A stretch of 64,000 bases of DNA from Calamus simplicifolius (Eukaryota > Streptophyta > Magnoliopsida > Arecales > Arecaceae): positions 633,136-697,135 of the forward strand of contig UESW01004241.1 of NCBI GenBank assembly GCA_900491605.1, given 5' to 3'. The notes below the pieces were generated by a model. The model was not told the DNA's origin. It did not search any database and was given only the letters and a program-made list of their open reading frames with translations. The position numbers were made by a program, and so were the translations under genes. Within the stretch, counting starts at the first letter, position 1; every line of letters begins with the position of its first letter. This document shows positions 35,328-47,403 of this stretch, in pieces.

Positions 35328-36627
35328 TTTATATTTTTCCCAGGAACATCCTTACTCCAAATTTCCTTTAGAACCTTGCATTTGTGCTCCTGCACCCACT
35401 CCTGATTCTGGCAAGCAAGAGCAGGACCATGATTCATGATAGCAGTTAATGTTACATACCTTGGTTGAATCAACTTCTTTATTCTTTTATGGGGCCGAAA
35501 CTAGATAGAAGTTGTTCACAAATCCAATAGGCACCAGATAGTTGTAGGCTGACACTGAGGAAACAAGGGGGAAAGCTTTCCAGGAATTTAAGTTAGCAGC
35601 CCCTCTGATTAAAGAGTATCTAATAAAGGACTCATTGCAGGATCGGATTCAAAAGCTTCCTCGAGGATATAAACTGATGGAGTGGATTCTTATTAATTCC
35701 TGAGTCTGAATCCAAACTCCTCATAGCACTCTGTGACAATTTCATAAATTATCAGCAGTTTCTACTTCTCATATCACTTGCACCACTAGATTAACCCACC
35801 AAAGCAATTTAATCATGTTTTGTCCAACCAAAATTAGCAACCTTTTGATATACAATAGAAGGAAGTTTACCAACATATGATCATTAATTTTAAGACAGTT
35901 CACCTCATGAATTGAATTGCAACCTAATTTAAAACAAGTATATCATCTTTTGCTGAATATTCCACTAAGTTAGACCACTTAAAGCCTCAAACAGATATAA
36001 TCTCGCCAAAGCCAAGTCAAGATTTCATTTTGCACAGGAGCTGTTCCATTAAACCCGTTCAAAAGCTCGAAAGACAGCAACTTTGGAGTAGAGGAGATGT
36101 GAGCTAACCTGGAAGAGGCTGACGAGTTCGGAGACCTGGAAGGTGGCGGAGGCGAAGAGCACCTGAAGCATGAAATCGACGGCCGGCCAGCATGCCACGT
36201 GGGCGCACTCGTCGTCGACGCACTCGCATACTCCCTTTGGCAGCGGTCCCACGCGGCCGGTGTACACGTAGTCGAGCACCGCGCCCAGGGCCTCGAACCC
36301 CACCGCGAAGCCCTTGACGAGATCCCCGAGCTCCAGCCGCGTCGCCCCACGCGCGAAATGCTCCCGGAAAAAGGGGCTCCGCGCCGCGAGCACACATCGG
36401 TGGACGGGGAACTCGCGCGCCGGGTAACCGGAGACGCCGGATCCGACGGTGATTTGGGCGTCGGAGCAGAACCCTAAGTCCGGCGAGCTGAGGAGGCCCC
36501 CGATGTGCTCCGAGAGGCGGCGGAGCGCCACCACGTCAGCCGGGCACGGGTCCACCGGCGCCGGCGCCGGCGCGTCTGAGTTGCTGCTGGTGAGGTCCGA
36601 CTCCGAGAAGACGTGGCTCACCTCCAT
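28398..36627 (-). CDS. NPR1: NPR1-type BTB/ankyrin salicylic acid receptor and co-activator
   Basis: Four exons on the minus strand: 36627-36109, 34814-34076, 32413-32225 and 28645-28398, all with GT..AG borders and a continuous frame of 564 aa; four exons is the usual NPR1-family structure. BTB/POZ domain at residues about 55-165, including VHRCVLAARSPFF with the Cys equivalent to Arabidopsis C82. The C2HC zinc motif ECVDDECAHVAC (C136, C141, H143, C146) is intact. Ankyrin repeats lie about 255-370 (DNAYALHYAVAHCD, NRRGYTVLHIAAMRKEP). R419 in LECRV matches the salicylate-contact Arg. The C-terminus is Ser-rich and basic (nuclear localisation). The VDLN-type motif is replaced by VDSDRMP. I favour NPR1/NH1; NPR3/4 is the alternative. 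Introns are long and carry SINE/LINE debris. Confidence 0.92.
30058..30310 (-). mobile_element. RTE-clade LINE 3' fragment in intron 3
   Basis: On the minus strand the conserved C-terminal end of plant RTE ORFs is readable: DALVKKSDLLTIYDK, GRGRPKLTWTEIIKKD, LVLNRAEWRKQIHVADHM, then a stop. 5'-truncated, as usual for LINE insertions, and transcribed within the NPR1-type gene in sense orientation. Confidence 0.75.
33925..34020 (+). mobile_element. tRNA-derived SINE in intron 2
   Basis: AACTCAGCTCGTTGG (A-box like) and GGGTTCAAACTC (B-box) are spaced 30 or so bases apart with CTTGCCAAGTGAGAGGCC between, resembling a tRNA head. An A/T-rich tail follows. It lies antisense to the host gene. Confidence 0.6.
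35296..35324. repeat. (TC)n microsatellite in intron 1
   Basis: An uninterrupted TC run of about 29 bases in the first intron of the NPR1-type gene. Confidence 0.95.
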
Positions 36628-36937
36628 CGCCGCCGAGATCCGAGTCCGATAAGCACCGACGGAGGGGACAGAGAGGACGAGGAGACGGAGAAAGAGCCAC
36701 TTCGAGCAGCGATCGCTGCCGTCCGGACTGTTTTTTGTGGAAATTACAGTGGAGACGATTAATCAGCCGTAATTTTCAACGGTGTGGGCCGGCATCAAGG
36801 AATAAGCAAGGGTTACGCGGAAAATTTATTCGTCCGGTCTGTGCTCCATTAAATAGAATGGGTGGAGTTTTCTAGTAGTAAGTTAGTGTTACGATTGGTT
36901 AATTGATTAAGGTGGTAAGGTAACTATCGGTGTATGA

Positions 36938-37016
36938 TGAGAGTTATGTTGACCGGCCAAGAATGCTATGTTGACCGGCTGGGATGAGAGTTATGTGACC
37001 GGCCAAGAATGCTAAA
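36938..37016 (-). promoter_or_regulatory. Duplicated segment with two W-boxes upstream of NPR1-type gene
   Basis: GATGAGAGTTATGT..ACCGGCCAAGAATGCTA occurs twice, 45 bases apart. TTGACC occurs at 36949-36954 and 36971-36976, about 320-350 bases upstream of the start codon. TTGACY is the WRKY factor core, and WRKY control of NPR1 through W-boxes is known in Arabidopsis. Function here is inferred. Confidence 0.45.
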
Positions 37017-37128
37017 CGACAAAAGTTCCACGTAGGAAACTCAGCTCAGTAGGATGGCATCCTCTGCGCACAAGCCCTGCGCCATCAGATATCATTCATG
37101 TCCAAATATGGGCTTGTCCCATGCCAAA

Positions 37129-37130
<2 letters not shown>

Positions 37131-37202
<72 letters not shown>
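37131..37202. repeat. (AT)n microsatellite
   Basis: About 36 uninterrupted AT units, upstream of the NPR1-type gene. Confidence 0.97.
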
Positions 37203-37205
<3 letters not shown>

Positions 37206-37455
37206 GGTATAGATGGATGATTACATTAGTTTAATGCATATCAATTTTGATAGATCAAAAAATAAAATTTATTTTAGTACAATAGGATAAGAATCTTTCT
37301 GCTTTCAAATCTAAAATTTAGAATAATATGCCGCAGAGGTCATCATCCAATCAGCCACATAGTTGGCTCTCCGGTAGAGGTAGTAGATTTGGACGCTATG
37401 AATCTTTCAAAGGATAGACCAGATATCGTAGAGAACAGGATTGGTTAGAACCTGA

Positions 37456-37752
37456 TTACAGCAGTCCTACCGAAAGCCATCGGATAATGGTAAGATAGTC
37501 CTCCTCAATGAAAATGTTATGAGCATGAAGGATCCGAGTAGCGTAAGTAATGTATGTCCAAGCTGCATAAAGCTCAGTTAGAGAAACAGAGAAGTCTAAA
37601 AGTCCGAAGCCATTCGTCGCCATCATCACTCCATCAATTCGGCGGATAATAAATGTTGAGCCTACGAATCTTCTTCGAACACTTTTATCGAAGTTGATTT
37701 TGACAAACCCTGAAGAGAGCTCCCAAGAGATGAAGACCGTATGCCGGACCAC
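37456..37752 (-). pseudogene. RNase H-like (RVT_3 type) remnant, probably LINE-derived
   Basis: The frame encodes SSGFVKINFDKSVRRR, IIRRIDGVMMATNGFG, SLTELYAAWTYITYA and IFIEEDYLTIIRWL. This matches the KxNFDGS...IRD..G....A....AE..A...G...A......E.D...I pattern of the RNase H-like domain at the end of plant L1-type LINEs and of related domesticated proteins. No rest of a LINE is visible around it, so it is an isolated fragment. The first Asp of the active site is retained in NFD; the frame is intact over 98 codons. Confidence 0.5.
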
Positions 37753-37990
37753 TGCTGAGGGAACAAAGGAGTCCTAGTAGTCAGAACTGCTAAAATTAAG
37801 AGAAGTACAATGGAGTGTGTATTCCGTAAATAATGATATGGCTTTTTTTACTATTTTACGAAGAAATTGTCAGGATCAAGAGCAGTGCAATGAAGTATAC
37901 GTTCTACAGATAATGATAGGCTTTTCCAAATGATATTTTATAATTAGCTTTAAAATTTTAACCAAGTACAAATGATATCAACATAGATTT

Positions 37991-39665
37991 TGATGATGCC
38001 CGATCACCTGTGTTGAGCACTAGGAAGACTGATCTGGTCGTCGATGAGATTCTTGCCCAGCCAGACAACCTGCAAGAAGTCCCAAGACCGAAGGGGTTCT
38101 CCGGTGGGGACCCTCCGATGCCCAAGTCAGCGGTCGAGGTCACAACTGAGGAAGAGCTCGAGAGAGCTCTTTTGGGGTAGAGAAAGCTCTGAGATAAAGT
38201 TTCTCCGGGGTAATAGAATGAGAGGGTGCTTATGTTTGTCTACCTGAATCTCTTGCGGACTTACTCTTTTATAGGCAGTTAGGACCTGCATGGGGATTAG
38301 CTGTGTGACATTCCGGGAGGAGGAGATGTTCGTGGGACACGTGGGGGTTACGTAGATCTAGGGCTGATTGGTGGGTCCTGTCCCATCGGAGAGGGGAAGC
38401 CGACGGTTGGTGGGCCAAGTCCCATCAGTCGGTGGAGTCAGCCGATAGGTAGGCCTGATCCCATCGACAGCGTGGTCAGGTGGTAGGCGGGCCTGGTTGC
38501 ATCAGGCTGCGTAGGTCAGAAGGTTGATGGTTCTGGCAGACGTAGGGCCGACCTGAAGAAGTCGAGGCCACCTCGGCTACTTTGGAGACGCCGAGGCCGA
38601 CGAGGCCGACCTGAAGAGGTTGGGGCCGCCTCGGCTACCTTGGAGACGCCGAGGCCGACCTGAAGAGGTCGGGGCCGCCTCGACTGGCTTGGAGATGCCG
38701 GAGCCGACGGGGCCGACCTGAAGAGGTCGGAGCCGCCTCGGTTGACTTGGAGACGCCGGGGCCGGTGGGGCCGACCTGAAGAGGTCGGGGCTGCCTCGGC
38801 TGACTTAGAGACGCCGGGGCCAACCTGAAGAGGTCGGGCCCGCTTTTGGCTACCTTGGAGACGCTGGGGCCGACGGGAAGAGGTCGGGGCCGCCTTGGCT
38901 ACCTTGGAGACGCTGAGACCGACGGGGCCGACCTAAAGAGGTTGGGGCAGCCTCGGTTGACTTGGAGACGCCGGGGCTGATAGGGCCGACCTGAAGAGGT
39001 CGAGGCCGCCTCGGCTATCTTGGAGACGCTGGGACGGACGGGACCGATCTGAAGAGGTCGGGGCCGCCTCGGCTACCTTGGAGATGCCGGGGCCGACGGG
39101 GCTGACTTGAAAAGGTTGGGGCCGCCTTGGCTACCTTGGAGACGCCGGGGCCTATGGGGCTGACCTGAAGAGGTTGGAGCCGCCTCGGCTGTCTTAGAGA
39201 TGCCGAGGCCAATGTGGCCGACCTGAAGAGGTGGGGCTGCCTCAGCTACCTTTGAGACGCCGGGGCCGACGGGGCCGACCTGAAGAGGTCGGAGCCGCTT
39301 CGGCTACCTTGGAGACGTTGGGGCCGACCTGAAGAGGTCGGGGCTGCCTTGGCTACCTTGGAGACGCCAGGGCCGACGGGACCGACCTGAAGAAGTCGGG
39401 GCCACTCAGCTGACTTAGAGATGCCGGGGCCGAGCTGAAGAGGTCGGGGCCGCCTCGGCTGACTTAGAGACGCCGGGGCCGACCTGAAGAGATCGGGGCC
39501 GCCTCGGTAAACTTAGAGACGTCAGGGCCGCCGGGGCCGACCTGAAGAGGTCGGGGCCGCCTCGACTACCTTGGAGACGTCGAGGTCGATAGAGCGTGTT
39601 TGTGCTACGTGGTTGATTTTATCATGATTATCACCGTAACTTTATTAGCTACGTCATTAGCCACA
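37991..39665 (-). mobile_element. Solo gypsy LTR with internal minisatellite
   Basis: The plus-strand left end TGATGATGCCCGATCACCTG resembles the LTR end at 52043, and the block GGGACCCTCCGATGCCCAAG (38107 onward) is shared by the gypsy LTRs in this window. The right end reads CATTAGCCACA, like the 22294 end. A TATA box (minus) is at about 38266-38274 (CTATAAAAGAG). No internal region or second LTR adjoins it. A clean target duplication was not found (TAGAT left, TAGCT right is the closest), so the ends may be off by a few bases. Confidence 0.7.
38545..39595. repeat. GC-rich minisatellite, about 19 units of 48-59 bp
   Basis: The CTGAAGAGGTCGGGGCCGCC core recurs 19 times between about 38550 and 39560, with spacings falling into two classes near 48-52 and 55-59 bases, depending on whether a GACGGGGCC block is present. 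It lies inside the solo LTR in the same relative place as the smaller repeats of the other gypsy LTRs. Short ORFs across it are repeat artefacts. Confidence 0.92.
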
Positions 39666-40098
39666 TAGCTTGTTCAAGATCGATGTAAATTAAGAGATAC
39701 CGCTTTAAATTTTTAATATAATAATAATCTTATGGTCTAACATATGCAAGGTTATGCGTATTTATATAAAATTAAGAAAAATTAAAAATTTTAATTAATA
39801 TTTTTGAATAAGATATAAAGTTGTTAGAAATAAGTCGCACTTTATTTTTTTTCAAAAAAGTATATTACGGCCGTCCCTATCGGAACTTGCTTCTACTGAT
39901 CGAGTGCCAAGCGAATGTAACAATTTTTTAAACGAAACCATTGACGTGAACTTTGACCAGTTTGACTGGTCGGCGTCAGTTGCCGAAAGAAGGTAGGTTT
40001 CCGCCGGCCTTGTTAGACTCCCACAGCACGTACGTTGACATATTGAAGTGGTAAGAGGTTGGGTTCCAGAAGGAAAAGACTTTCTACACTGTATTGCA

Positions 40099-40121
40099 TG
40101 CAACAGATTTTACACGAACTG

Positions 40122-40167
<46 letters not shown>

Positions 40168-40769
40168 TATTAAAAATATTTAAATATTTTTATAATATTT
40201 TTAAAAAAAATTTAGTTTTAAACTTACGATACCATTCAGAAAGCAAAAAAAAAAATTACGATACCTTATTTGTAAACTTACGACATCATAGCTATAAAAT
40301 TACAATACCCACTTAGAAAATATGTCCGTATATAAATTAAAAAAAAAACTAAACGAGTATTAATATACGTCACGTTAAAATTTAAGATGACACTTCGATT
40401 TTAAATTTATGATATCCTAGTTTTAAACTTACGACACTCGTTCAGAAAGCAAAAAAAAAATTACGACACCCCAGTTTTAAACTTACGATACCTTATTTTT
40501 AAACTTATGACATCCGTTCAGAAAACATGCCTGTATACAAATTTCAAAAAAAGCTGAATGGATATTAATGCACGTCAGTCAGGTTTTTTTTTTGAAATTT
40601 ATGTACAAACCTCTTTTCTAAATGGATATCTTAATTTTATAACTACGGTATTGTAAGTTTAAAACTGAGATGTCCTAATTTTTTTTCTCAAAATATCGTA
40701 AAGCTATTTTAATATTTTTTAATAAATATCAATCAATAAAGAGATGATACAACCCACATAAAACTTGTA
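40099..40769. mobile_element. Foldback/MITE-like element I with ACGATACC motifs
   Basis: The left end (CAACAGATTTTACACGAACT) and the right end (reverse complement CAAGTTTTATGTGGGTTGTA) are imperfect inverted copies. The left arm carries direct repeats of TTTTAAACTTACGATACC-like units (40210-40510); the right arm carries the inverse (GGTATTGTAAGTTTAAAACTG, 40646). An (AT)n run lies at 40125-40162. No ORF. Confidence 0.55.
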
Positions 40770-41554
40770 TATGATCTGCAAAGTCTTTTCCTAGTCTAGA
40801 ATCCGTGTTTGCTAACGCCATACGTTTGAACTTTGAACAGAGCGGCTGTCAGTATACTCTCAAAGACAAGCAGCGGCCCATGGGCCGGCCCGAGACGCCC
40901 GAGACAAGCTCGAAAGACAAGAAGGCCAGGTCAAACTTGGTTTATCAGACACATTCAAATTGAAAAAGTTTTTGTGCATAGCAGTTTTTTCGTTCAAATT
41001 TTAAATCAGATTTAAACTTAGAAAAATACCTAACCTATATATCTCAGCTCGGCTTGGATATAAATGTTTCAACCATGTCAACCGCTGAGTGGCTTTGTTA
41101 AATGATGCAATATCTATTTATTTTATATATGTTTGAGCTGAACCCAGGTCTTAAGAAAACAGGCTGGGTTCAGGTCAGCTATTCCTAATTCGAGCCTAAG
41201 GCCGGCCTAATGCTCGGGGTTGCATTTTTGGTGCTCAACCCGGTCTATGCTCATTCCTGTCAAGGACTAGCACTATGAGAAAGTCTTTGTACATCGGATG
41301 CGGTGCAGCTCGCATGCATCGGATGCGGTGCAGCTCGCGTCCGATGATTGGCATGCGCCGCATGCACTCTCGTGTCAAAGGCAGAAACTTCTTTTCTCCT
41401 TTCGCACAGCATGCATGTGACGTGCATCAATTATCCCGTCCTTTGATACAACAAAACTTTCTCCTAACAATATTTCCATCCGCTTCTTTCTTATTAACAT
41501 ACAAGGCCCGGCCTTATGCACTATTTTAATTGAAAAAGTCTTTGTACGTCTTCG

Positions 41555-42332
41555 ATGCAGCAAATTTTATGTAGGTTATACCGCTCTTTCTTATTGGTTC
41601 ACATGAATCCTTCATGCCTTGATGCGATGAGATGGGATAGTTAGGATAGTGTATCACTTGCGAATTCATAATTATGATTCTGCCGCTTCTGCAGTCTCTT
41701 CATGCATGAGAAAGAATATTTTTTTGCTTCTTCCAAAGGTATGTGAGTATTGTTTCTTTTCTTTCAAAAAAATATTACGATACCTCGGTTGTAAAATTAC
41801 GATACCCTTGTTGTAAAATTACGATACCCTTATTATTAAGACAGCTTTACGACATCCCAAGAAGATTTTTGATATCGGTCGAAAAAATTACAACACTCCA
41901 ATTGTAAAATTATGACACCGTAGTTATAAAATTACGATTTCTATTCAAAAAACATAAGGTAAAGCTTTACAACATCGGTAGACTTCTGATATTGATCTTA
42001 AAAAATTACGACACGTTAGTTATAAAATTACAACACCATAATTATAAAATTACAACATCCTTGGAAGATCTTTGATATAGGTCAAAAAAATATTATGATA
42101 TCCTAGTTGTAAAATTATGACACTCTAGTTAAAAATCTACAACACCTATTTAGAAAACGTCCTGATTTGCATATAAATTTTTAAAAAAGATTGAACGAGT
42201 ATTAATACATATCACACTTAAAACTTAAAGATCATATCCTTGTTATCTTGTTCCATTTAATCATATCAAATTATATAGGATGCACAAGGATCAATAAAAA
42301 GAAATGATACAGTTCATGTGAAATTTACTACA
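41555..42332. mobile_element. Foldback/MITE-like element II, related to element I
   Basis: The left end GCAGCAAATTTTATGTAGGT and right end (reverse complement TGTAGTAAATTTCACATGAA) are inverted and match the ends of element I. The interior carries at least ten TTGTAAAATTACGATACCC-like units at roughly 21-base spacing (41767-42150), some as GACACC or CAACACC variants. No ORF. Confidence 0.55.
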
Positions 42333-45300
42333 TTGAAGATTGTGCACTAAGCTTTTTTTCATTTTAATTTGGCCCGTTGGCTGTGCTGCCATAAGGAGAC
42401 AATCTTAGCAGGATGGATGCCTCGTGCGTGTGTCTCCCAACATCGCAGCGCGTGGAAATGTGTGCACTGTAATATCTTTCAGGCACATTTGACGCCACCT
42501 TTGCACTGAAATTTTTGTTTTCTCTGATGGATGGCACCAATAGAGAGCAGTGGCATTAATTTCAAATTTCATGGGAAGAATTTGGCTTCTATAAAGTAGT
42601 AGCTTGCTCTCATGGTACCACAGAATGGTAGTGAAATATATTATTACTGTTGGGCATCGTACACCACTAAGTGCTAAAACACCAGCAGATTCCCATAGTT
42701 ATCTTGCAAGCAACTTATTAGAAATAGCATACAAGAAACTAACCATGAGTCCTGAACTCAGTATCAGAAATCTTTTCTAGCTATCAGACATTTAATTTTG
42801 ATTCAGCTGTCAATCTGTTAAACATCCTGTGTTTGAATTCACTGTAACCCATGGGTTTAATGTATCTGCTCCCTAGAATTCTTCCAACATGAATTAATTC
42901 CATGTATGGGCATTGCTAGAGTTAGGAGGCCAATTCCCTCTTGCCCCTTGTCACCTGAACTGAAAATGGGACATACACTGAACCTGGCAAGATGCTGCAT
43001 TTCATGCTTGTCATGGAAGAAATAATTGGAGCCAGCCAAGATGTTGAATTTTTTTTTTTTTAAAAAAAGAAAGATTCAATTTTCAGAGTTGTGTTGCTTG
43101 GTTGCTACTTAATTTTGTTAGCAATCAATCAATGGTTTCTAGTGGCCTTGTTTCTTTTCGCAATCTGGAGGAATCTAGGAAACTCACATGAAGAGATCAC
43201 TTCCAAGTCTTCCCCAACAGAATGTGGACAAGTCGTAATTTTTTTAATGGAGATGATATGGTATTTGTTCAAAAGGATAGGGAAGGCAAGTTGGCTTCTT
43301 CTTGAGGCAACCCCCTGGACACTCCTTTCCTTCTCTTCATGGCAATGCCCATGGGAGAAAACCCACTCCTCGACTACAGAGCTTGGCCTCTCATTCTCCA
43401 CAATCTTTCTCCTTTTGTTGATCCTCCAAATCTCATCCTTCTTATATTTCTACAGTATTTTTATGACTTTTGGGAGGTGGGGATCTCCTTGCCATTAGTT
43501 GCACAAAAGCATGCGAAAGAAGACAAAGCAAATCCCAACTCCATTATCTTCTCCCTTACATCCATGCAGCCATGAGAAGTCAAAAGCTAACGAATAGGTG
43601 ATGCTCCCTCATTTGCACAAACATATCATTCTTGCGAATTTGCTCTAACCCCTGGAAGTTGACACATGAGCTGCTAACTTTCTCTCATGGGCATTGCCTT
43701 CTAGTTCCATTTTGATGTGATGATCCTTAAATGTTTTGGATACAAAAGGCAGTGATGTCACCACACTGTTAACTCGTGGGTTCACTCCTTGTATCGCCAC
43801 CAATGTTTTGATTCTCATATCTTGTTTTCCTGAAGTACAATAATTTCTTGACATCAAAATAGGTTGATGGTCAATTAGGAGCAATCTTCTTTGATATCCA
43901 TTTCATCAATCTATTTCTAGCTACTTTATAGCCTTCTTTTAAACCTATGTGACTTTAATTTTAAATAGAAGCAGATGTTGCTGAGATTTACTTTGGTTTT
44001 GGATTTTGATTAATCTATCTCTGTCTATCATGTCCTTCTTCTTACTCGTACCAGCACTTTCTCATCCAATCGGATGAGAACCTTAATGGTGCCATCATTC
44101 ATCAACAATAATGTCAAACTCTCTATGTAGAAAAGTATTCTTATTCACCCATTTATGAAATGTAATCAGAGTAAAATCAAACTCCCCAAAAAGCCTGCTT
44201 GTTGCGAGCTCTCTCTGGCACCAGTGCAAGCCCTTATATATGTATCAATTACCCTCTCCAAAACAAAAATTAAATTTGTAATTGGACTAAGCCAAATTAA
44301 TTAAGGCTCAAAATACCATTTATGGCATTCTGCAGGCCAAATTAATTAATGCAAAATCTTATTTCTTGAACTTCATAGCCTTTTGTGCTTGCATTTACCA
44401 TCCAGCCTTGCAATGGATTCTGTGCCTTTTGGATTCAGTCTACTGATGGCCACGCATGACTCAATACTTCAAATTAATTTGCAACACATTCTATTGAAGC
44501 TCTCTAAAGCTCTCCAAAGCTTAATTTTTTTATGAAATTTGTCAGTTGCACTAGAGATTGATGGATGATTAAATCCTATCCTCAACAAGATTTTGGTTTA
44601 AGGGGTGCTCGGAGAGGGCAACCTAGAGCTCACGATTGGCATGCTTATTGTATTATCTAGCTAGGATAACTAACAATAATATAATATTATTAAAAATCTT
44701 ATATTCTTAATAATCTTGCACTAGATAAGTATTTACTAGAAATGTGAGATTGTCGTATTTGATGTCTTAATAATGTTAGTTCAGATTTTTAATTAAGAAT
44801 GTCATTTTATCATATTTAGCAATATCATTATAGGATTATATAATGTAATATAATACAAGATTACCATTTTTGATAATATTATGTAACATAATAGTATAAT
44901 ATAATATAACTTATGGGTGGGTAACATAAGAGAGCGTAATGGAAGTTAAGATCAAAATATGAGATTTTTAGGCTTTGGTAATATCAAATGTCGACATTTT
45001 AAATAGGAATTAGATTATCATAATTTATAATAATTCTAGATGGCTGAGAATTAAATGTTATCATTCAGATTAATTACTATATCTAATTATTAAATATAAT
45101 AATTAATTTGCATGGTAATATAAAGTTATCAAAGTGGATTACCGCTGTCTGAAAGCCACCTACGGATATTCAAAGCAAAGGTTCATTCATCTCACGTTGA
45201 AGGCTGCTTCTTATTTCCTTCCAATATAAGAAATGAAGAAAGAAAATAACATCTAGTCCACAAGGAGGTCACAACCTTGTTTCCTTCCAATATAAGAAAT

Positions 45301-46029
45301 GAAAGAAAATAACATCTAGTAGTCCACAAGGAGGTCACAACAACAAAAGGGACAATAGGGGGGCTTGAAAGGATGGGCAGTTAAGGCCTCGCATCCGATC
45401 ATGGAGGGGAGGAAAAGCTTGTGGCGTCCCCCAATATCCCTGCTTCAATGAACCGAGATCGGTGGGTTGATCGCCTTTAGCGGGCATGGCCTGGCCCCAG
45501 ACCATTGAAGGCAGCAGCACGTACGCATGAGACTTTAAACCCACGCTTCCGTGGTACAGATCGAGATCCGACTCACGTACTTACCCTGTTTTGCTTTCCT
45601 TTTCTGTTTGCATGGGCCATGCACTTGTACCTTTGGGTGGTTCTGATCAGTTCGAGGAACTTGCAAACTAAGAGTAGTCTCGATCTCTTGTGGCTGTGGG
45701 AGCTACAAACGCAGAAGAGTCTCATTCAAGTGATGTTTTGGACCCCACCTAAGATCAGCAACTAAGGACAACCAAAGTTTTGGATAAATCCAAAAGGATT
45801 TTTGTTGAGTTTTTTTTTTTTCCCCACTTAAAATCAACTGTGGATCCGAGTTGCACAACTTACTAAAATTTTGTAGTTTCTCACAAGCAGGGAGTGACTA
45901 GCATGCGTAGGATATGTTTATTTCTCTTAATTTTTTCAGTTATTTTTAAAATACAATACAGCAATGTTAAAAAAAGAAAGGATCATGGTATATCAAATAA
46001 ATTTTTTTTTCTTTTTTTTTTTCAACTAT
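42333..46029. other. Gene-poor intergenic region
   Basis: No convincing gene. An ORF at 43091-43498 (+) and its antisense at 43401-43129 have no recognisable domain. 44640-45140 is AT-rich. A 66-base tandem duplication lies at 45214-45341. Confidence 0.5.
45214..45341. repeat. Tandem duplication, period about 66
   Basis: TTCCTTCCAATATAAGAAAT ... CCACAAGGAGGTCACAAC occurs twice, with small indels (GAAG and TAG) between copies. Confidence 0.9.
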
Positions 46030-47403
46030 TGTTGAATATAATATAATGATATAATAAATTATATTAAATAGATTGCATACATCTTGGAACACATAAGAAA
46101 ATATTATGACTATTTTACCGTAGTTATTTTCTCATATCACTCAAACAATTTTTATAATATATATATTTTTTATATCAGCATATTCAATCTTTCTATAATA
46201 TTATTATATATTCTTTCTTCATAAGAAAGATTTAGCAATCTCTTTATGGTATTGTTGTACATTTTTTCTTTCTTAGTAGAATGCAACCCTTATAATATTG
46301 TATCAAGGATTGATCAATACTTGTATATAAATGTATAGCATATTCAATGAAGTTATAATAATTTTCTTTCCCTAAAACTTCACATAGTATCAAAGCAAGT
46401 GTGATTTTGTTCTTTTCTTTATTTCTTCCTTAGTTATATGAGCCTTGAGGATTTGGGAATGTTGATTGAAATTTAAATAGATCTTCAAAATCCATCTACC
46501 TTACTAATTTTTTATCCCATCGATCCATATTTTCTTCATCACTCTGACAAATCAGGGACACCCCCTTGTTTACTTTGATAACCAAGGGTCCATATTCTCC
46601 TTCTATCTTCTTCTAATTTAAACTTTGATTCTTCTATGTCAAGTTGTCTAGCCTCTCATCTTATTGGCTTTTGTGCCGTACTTGCTCATAATTTGCTTTT
46701 CAAAAATTTAAGAAATAAAATACTATCTTCCATTTTTCTACAAAATCGAAATACCAAGCTATGGCTGTAACTTATTGTGAGATTATATGGCTTCAATATT
46801 TATTCTATGATCTCGATATTTGCATATGCACTCTAACATTTCTATATTGTGATAATCAAAAATCACTCTTCATATAGCTGCAAATCTTATTTTTCATGAG
46901 CAGACGAAGCATATTGAAGTTAATTGCCATTTTGTTCATGAAAAACTAGCAATGTCTAATTTATATTTCTTATGTATTCACCACTTAATAAATTACAGAT
47001 TTATTCACCAAACCTTTGAGCAAAGATTAGCTTCATCATCTTTTTCATAAGTTGGACATTCATGATATTCAGACTCCAACTTGAGGAGGAGTGCTAAAGT
47101 AGTTGCATAAATCTTAGGACACATAAGTAAATATTATAGTTGTTTTATTATAGTTATTTTTTTATATCACACGAACAATTTCTACGATATTTTTCATATT
47201 AACATATTCAATCTTTCTATGATATTTTTATATTTTTTATTAAAAAGATTTAATAATCTCTTTATGATATTATTGTATATTTTTCTTAATATATTATGCA
47301 ATTCCTATGATATTATACTGAAGATTGATGATCAATACTTGTATATAAATGTATAGCATATTCAAATGAAGCTACGGCAATTCTCTTATATTAAAACTTC
47401 ACA
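46030..47403 (+). mobile_element. Internally deleted Ty1/copia element with both LTRs
   Basis: LTRs lie at 46030-46384 and 47092-47403, sharing TTGCATAMATCTTRGRACACATAAG and CTTGTATATAAATGTATAGCATATTC and ending TTCACA. TAGTATCAAAGC at 46385 is a near match to the initiator-Met tRNA primer site, and TTGAGGAGGAGTG before 47092 is a copia polypurine tract. The 700-base interior holds a degenerate gag N-terminal piece (DPYFLHHSDKSGT near 46530) directly followed by the RNase H end (YCDNQ near 46848, DLFTKPLS near 47005), so gag-pol was deleted. The LTRs are clearly diverged, so the insertion is old. Confidence 0.82.

Noticed and set aside
36104..36652. Other-frame and plus-strand ORFs over NPR1-type exon 1
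   Set aside because: Shadows of a GC-rich exon; only the 36627-36109 frame has the BTB domain and joins exon 2.
38635..39212. Minus-strand ORFs in the solo-LTR minisatellite
   Set aside because: GC-rich tandem repeat with few stops; peptides are just repeat translations.
43091..43498. 135-codon hydrophobic ORF
   Set aside because: No domain, no splice or promoter support, composition typical of chance translation of AT-rich DNA.
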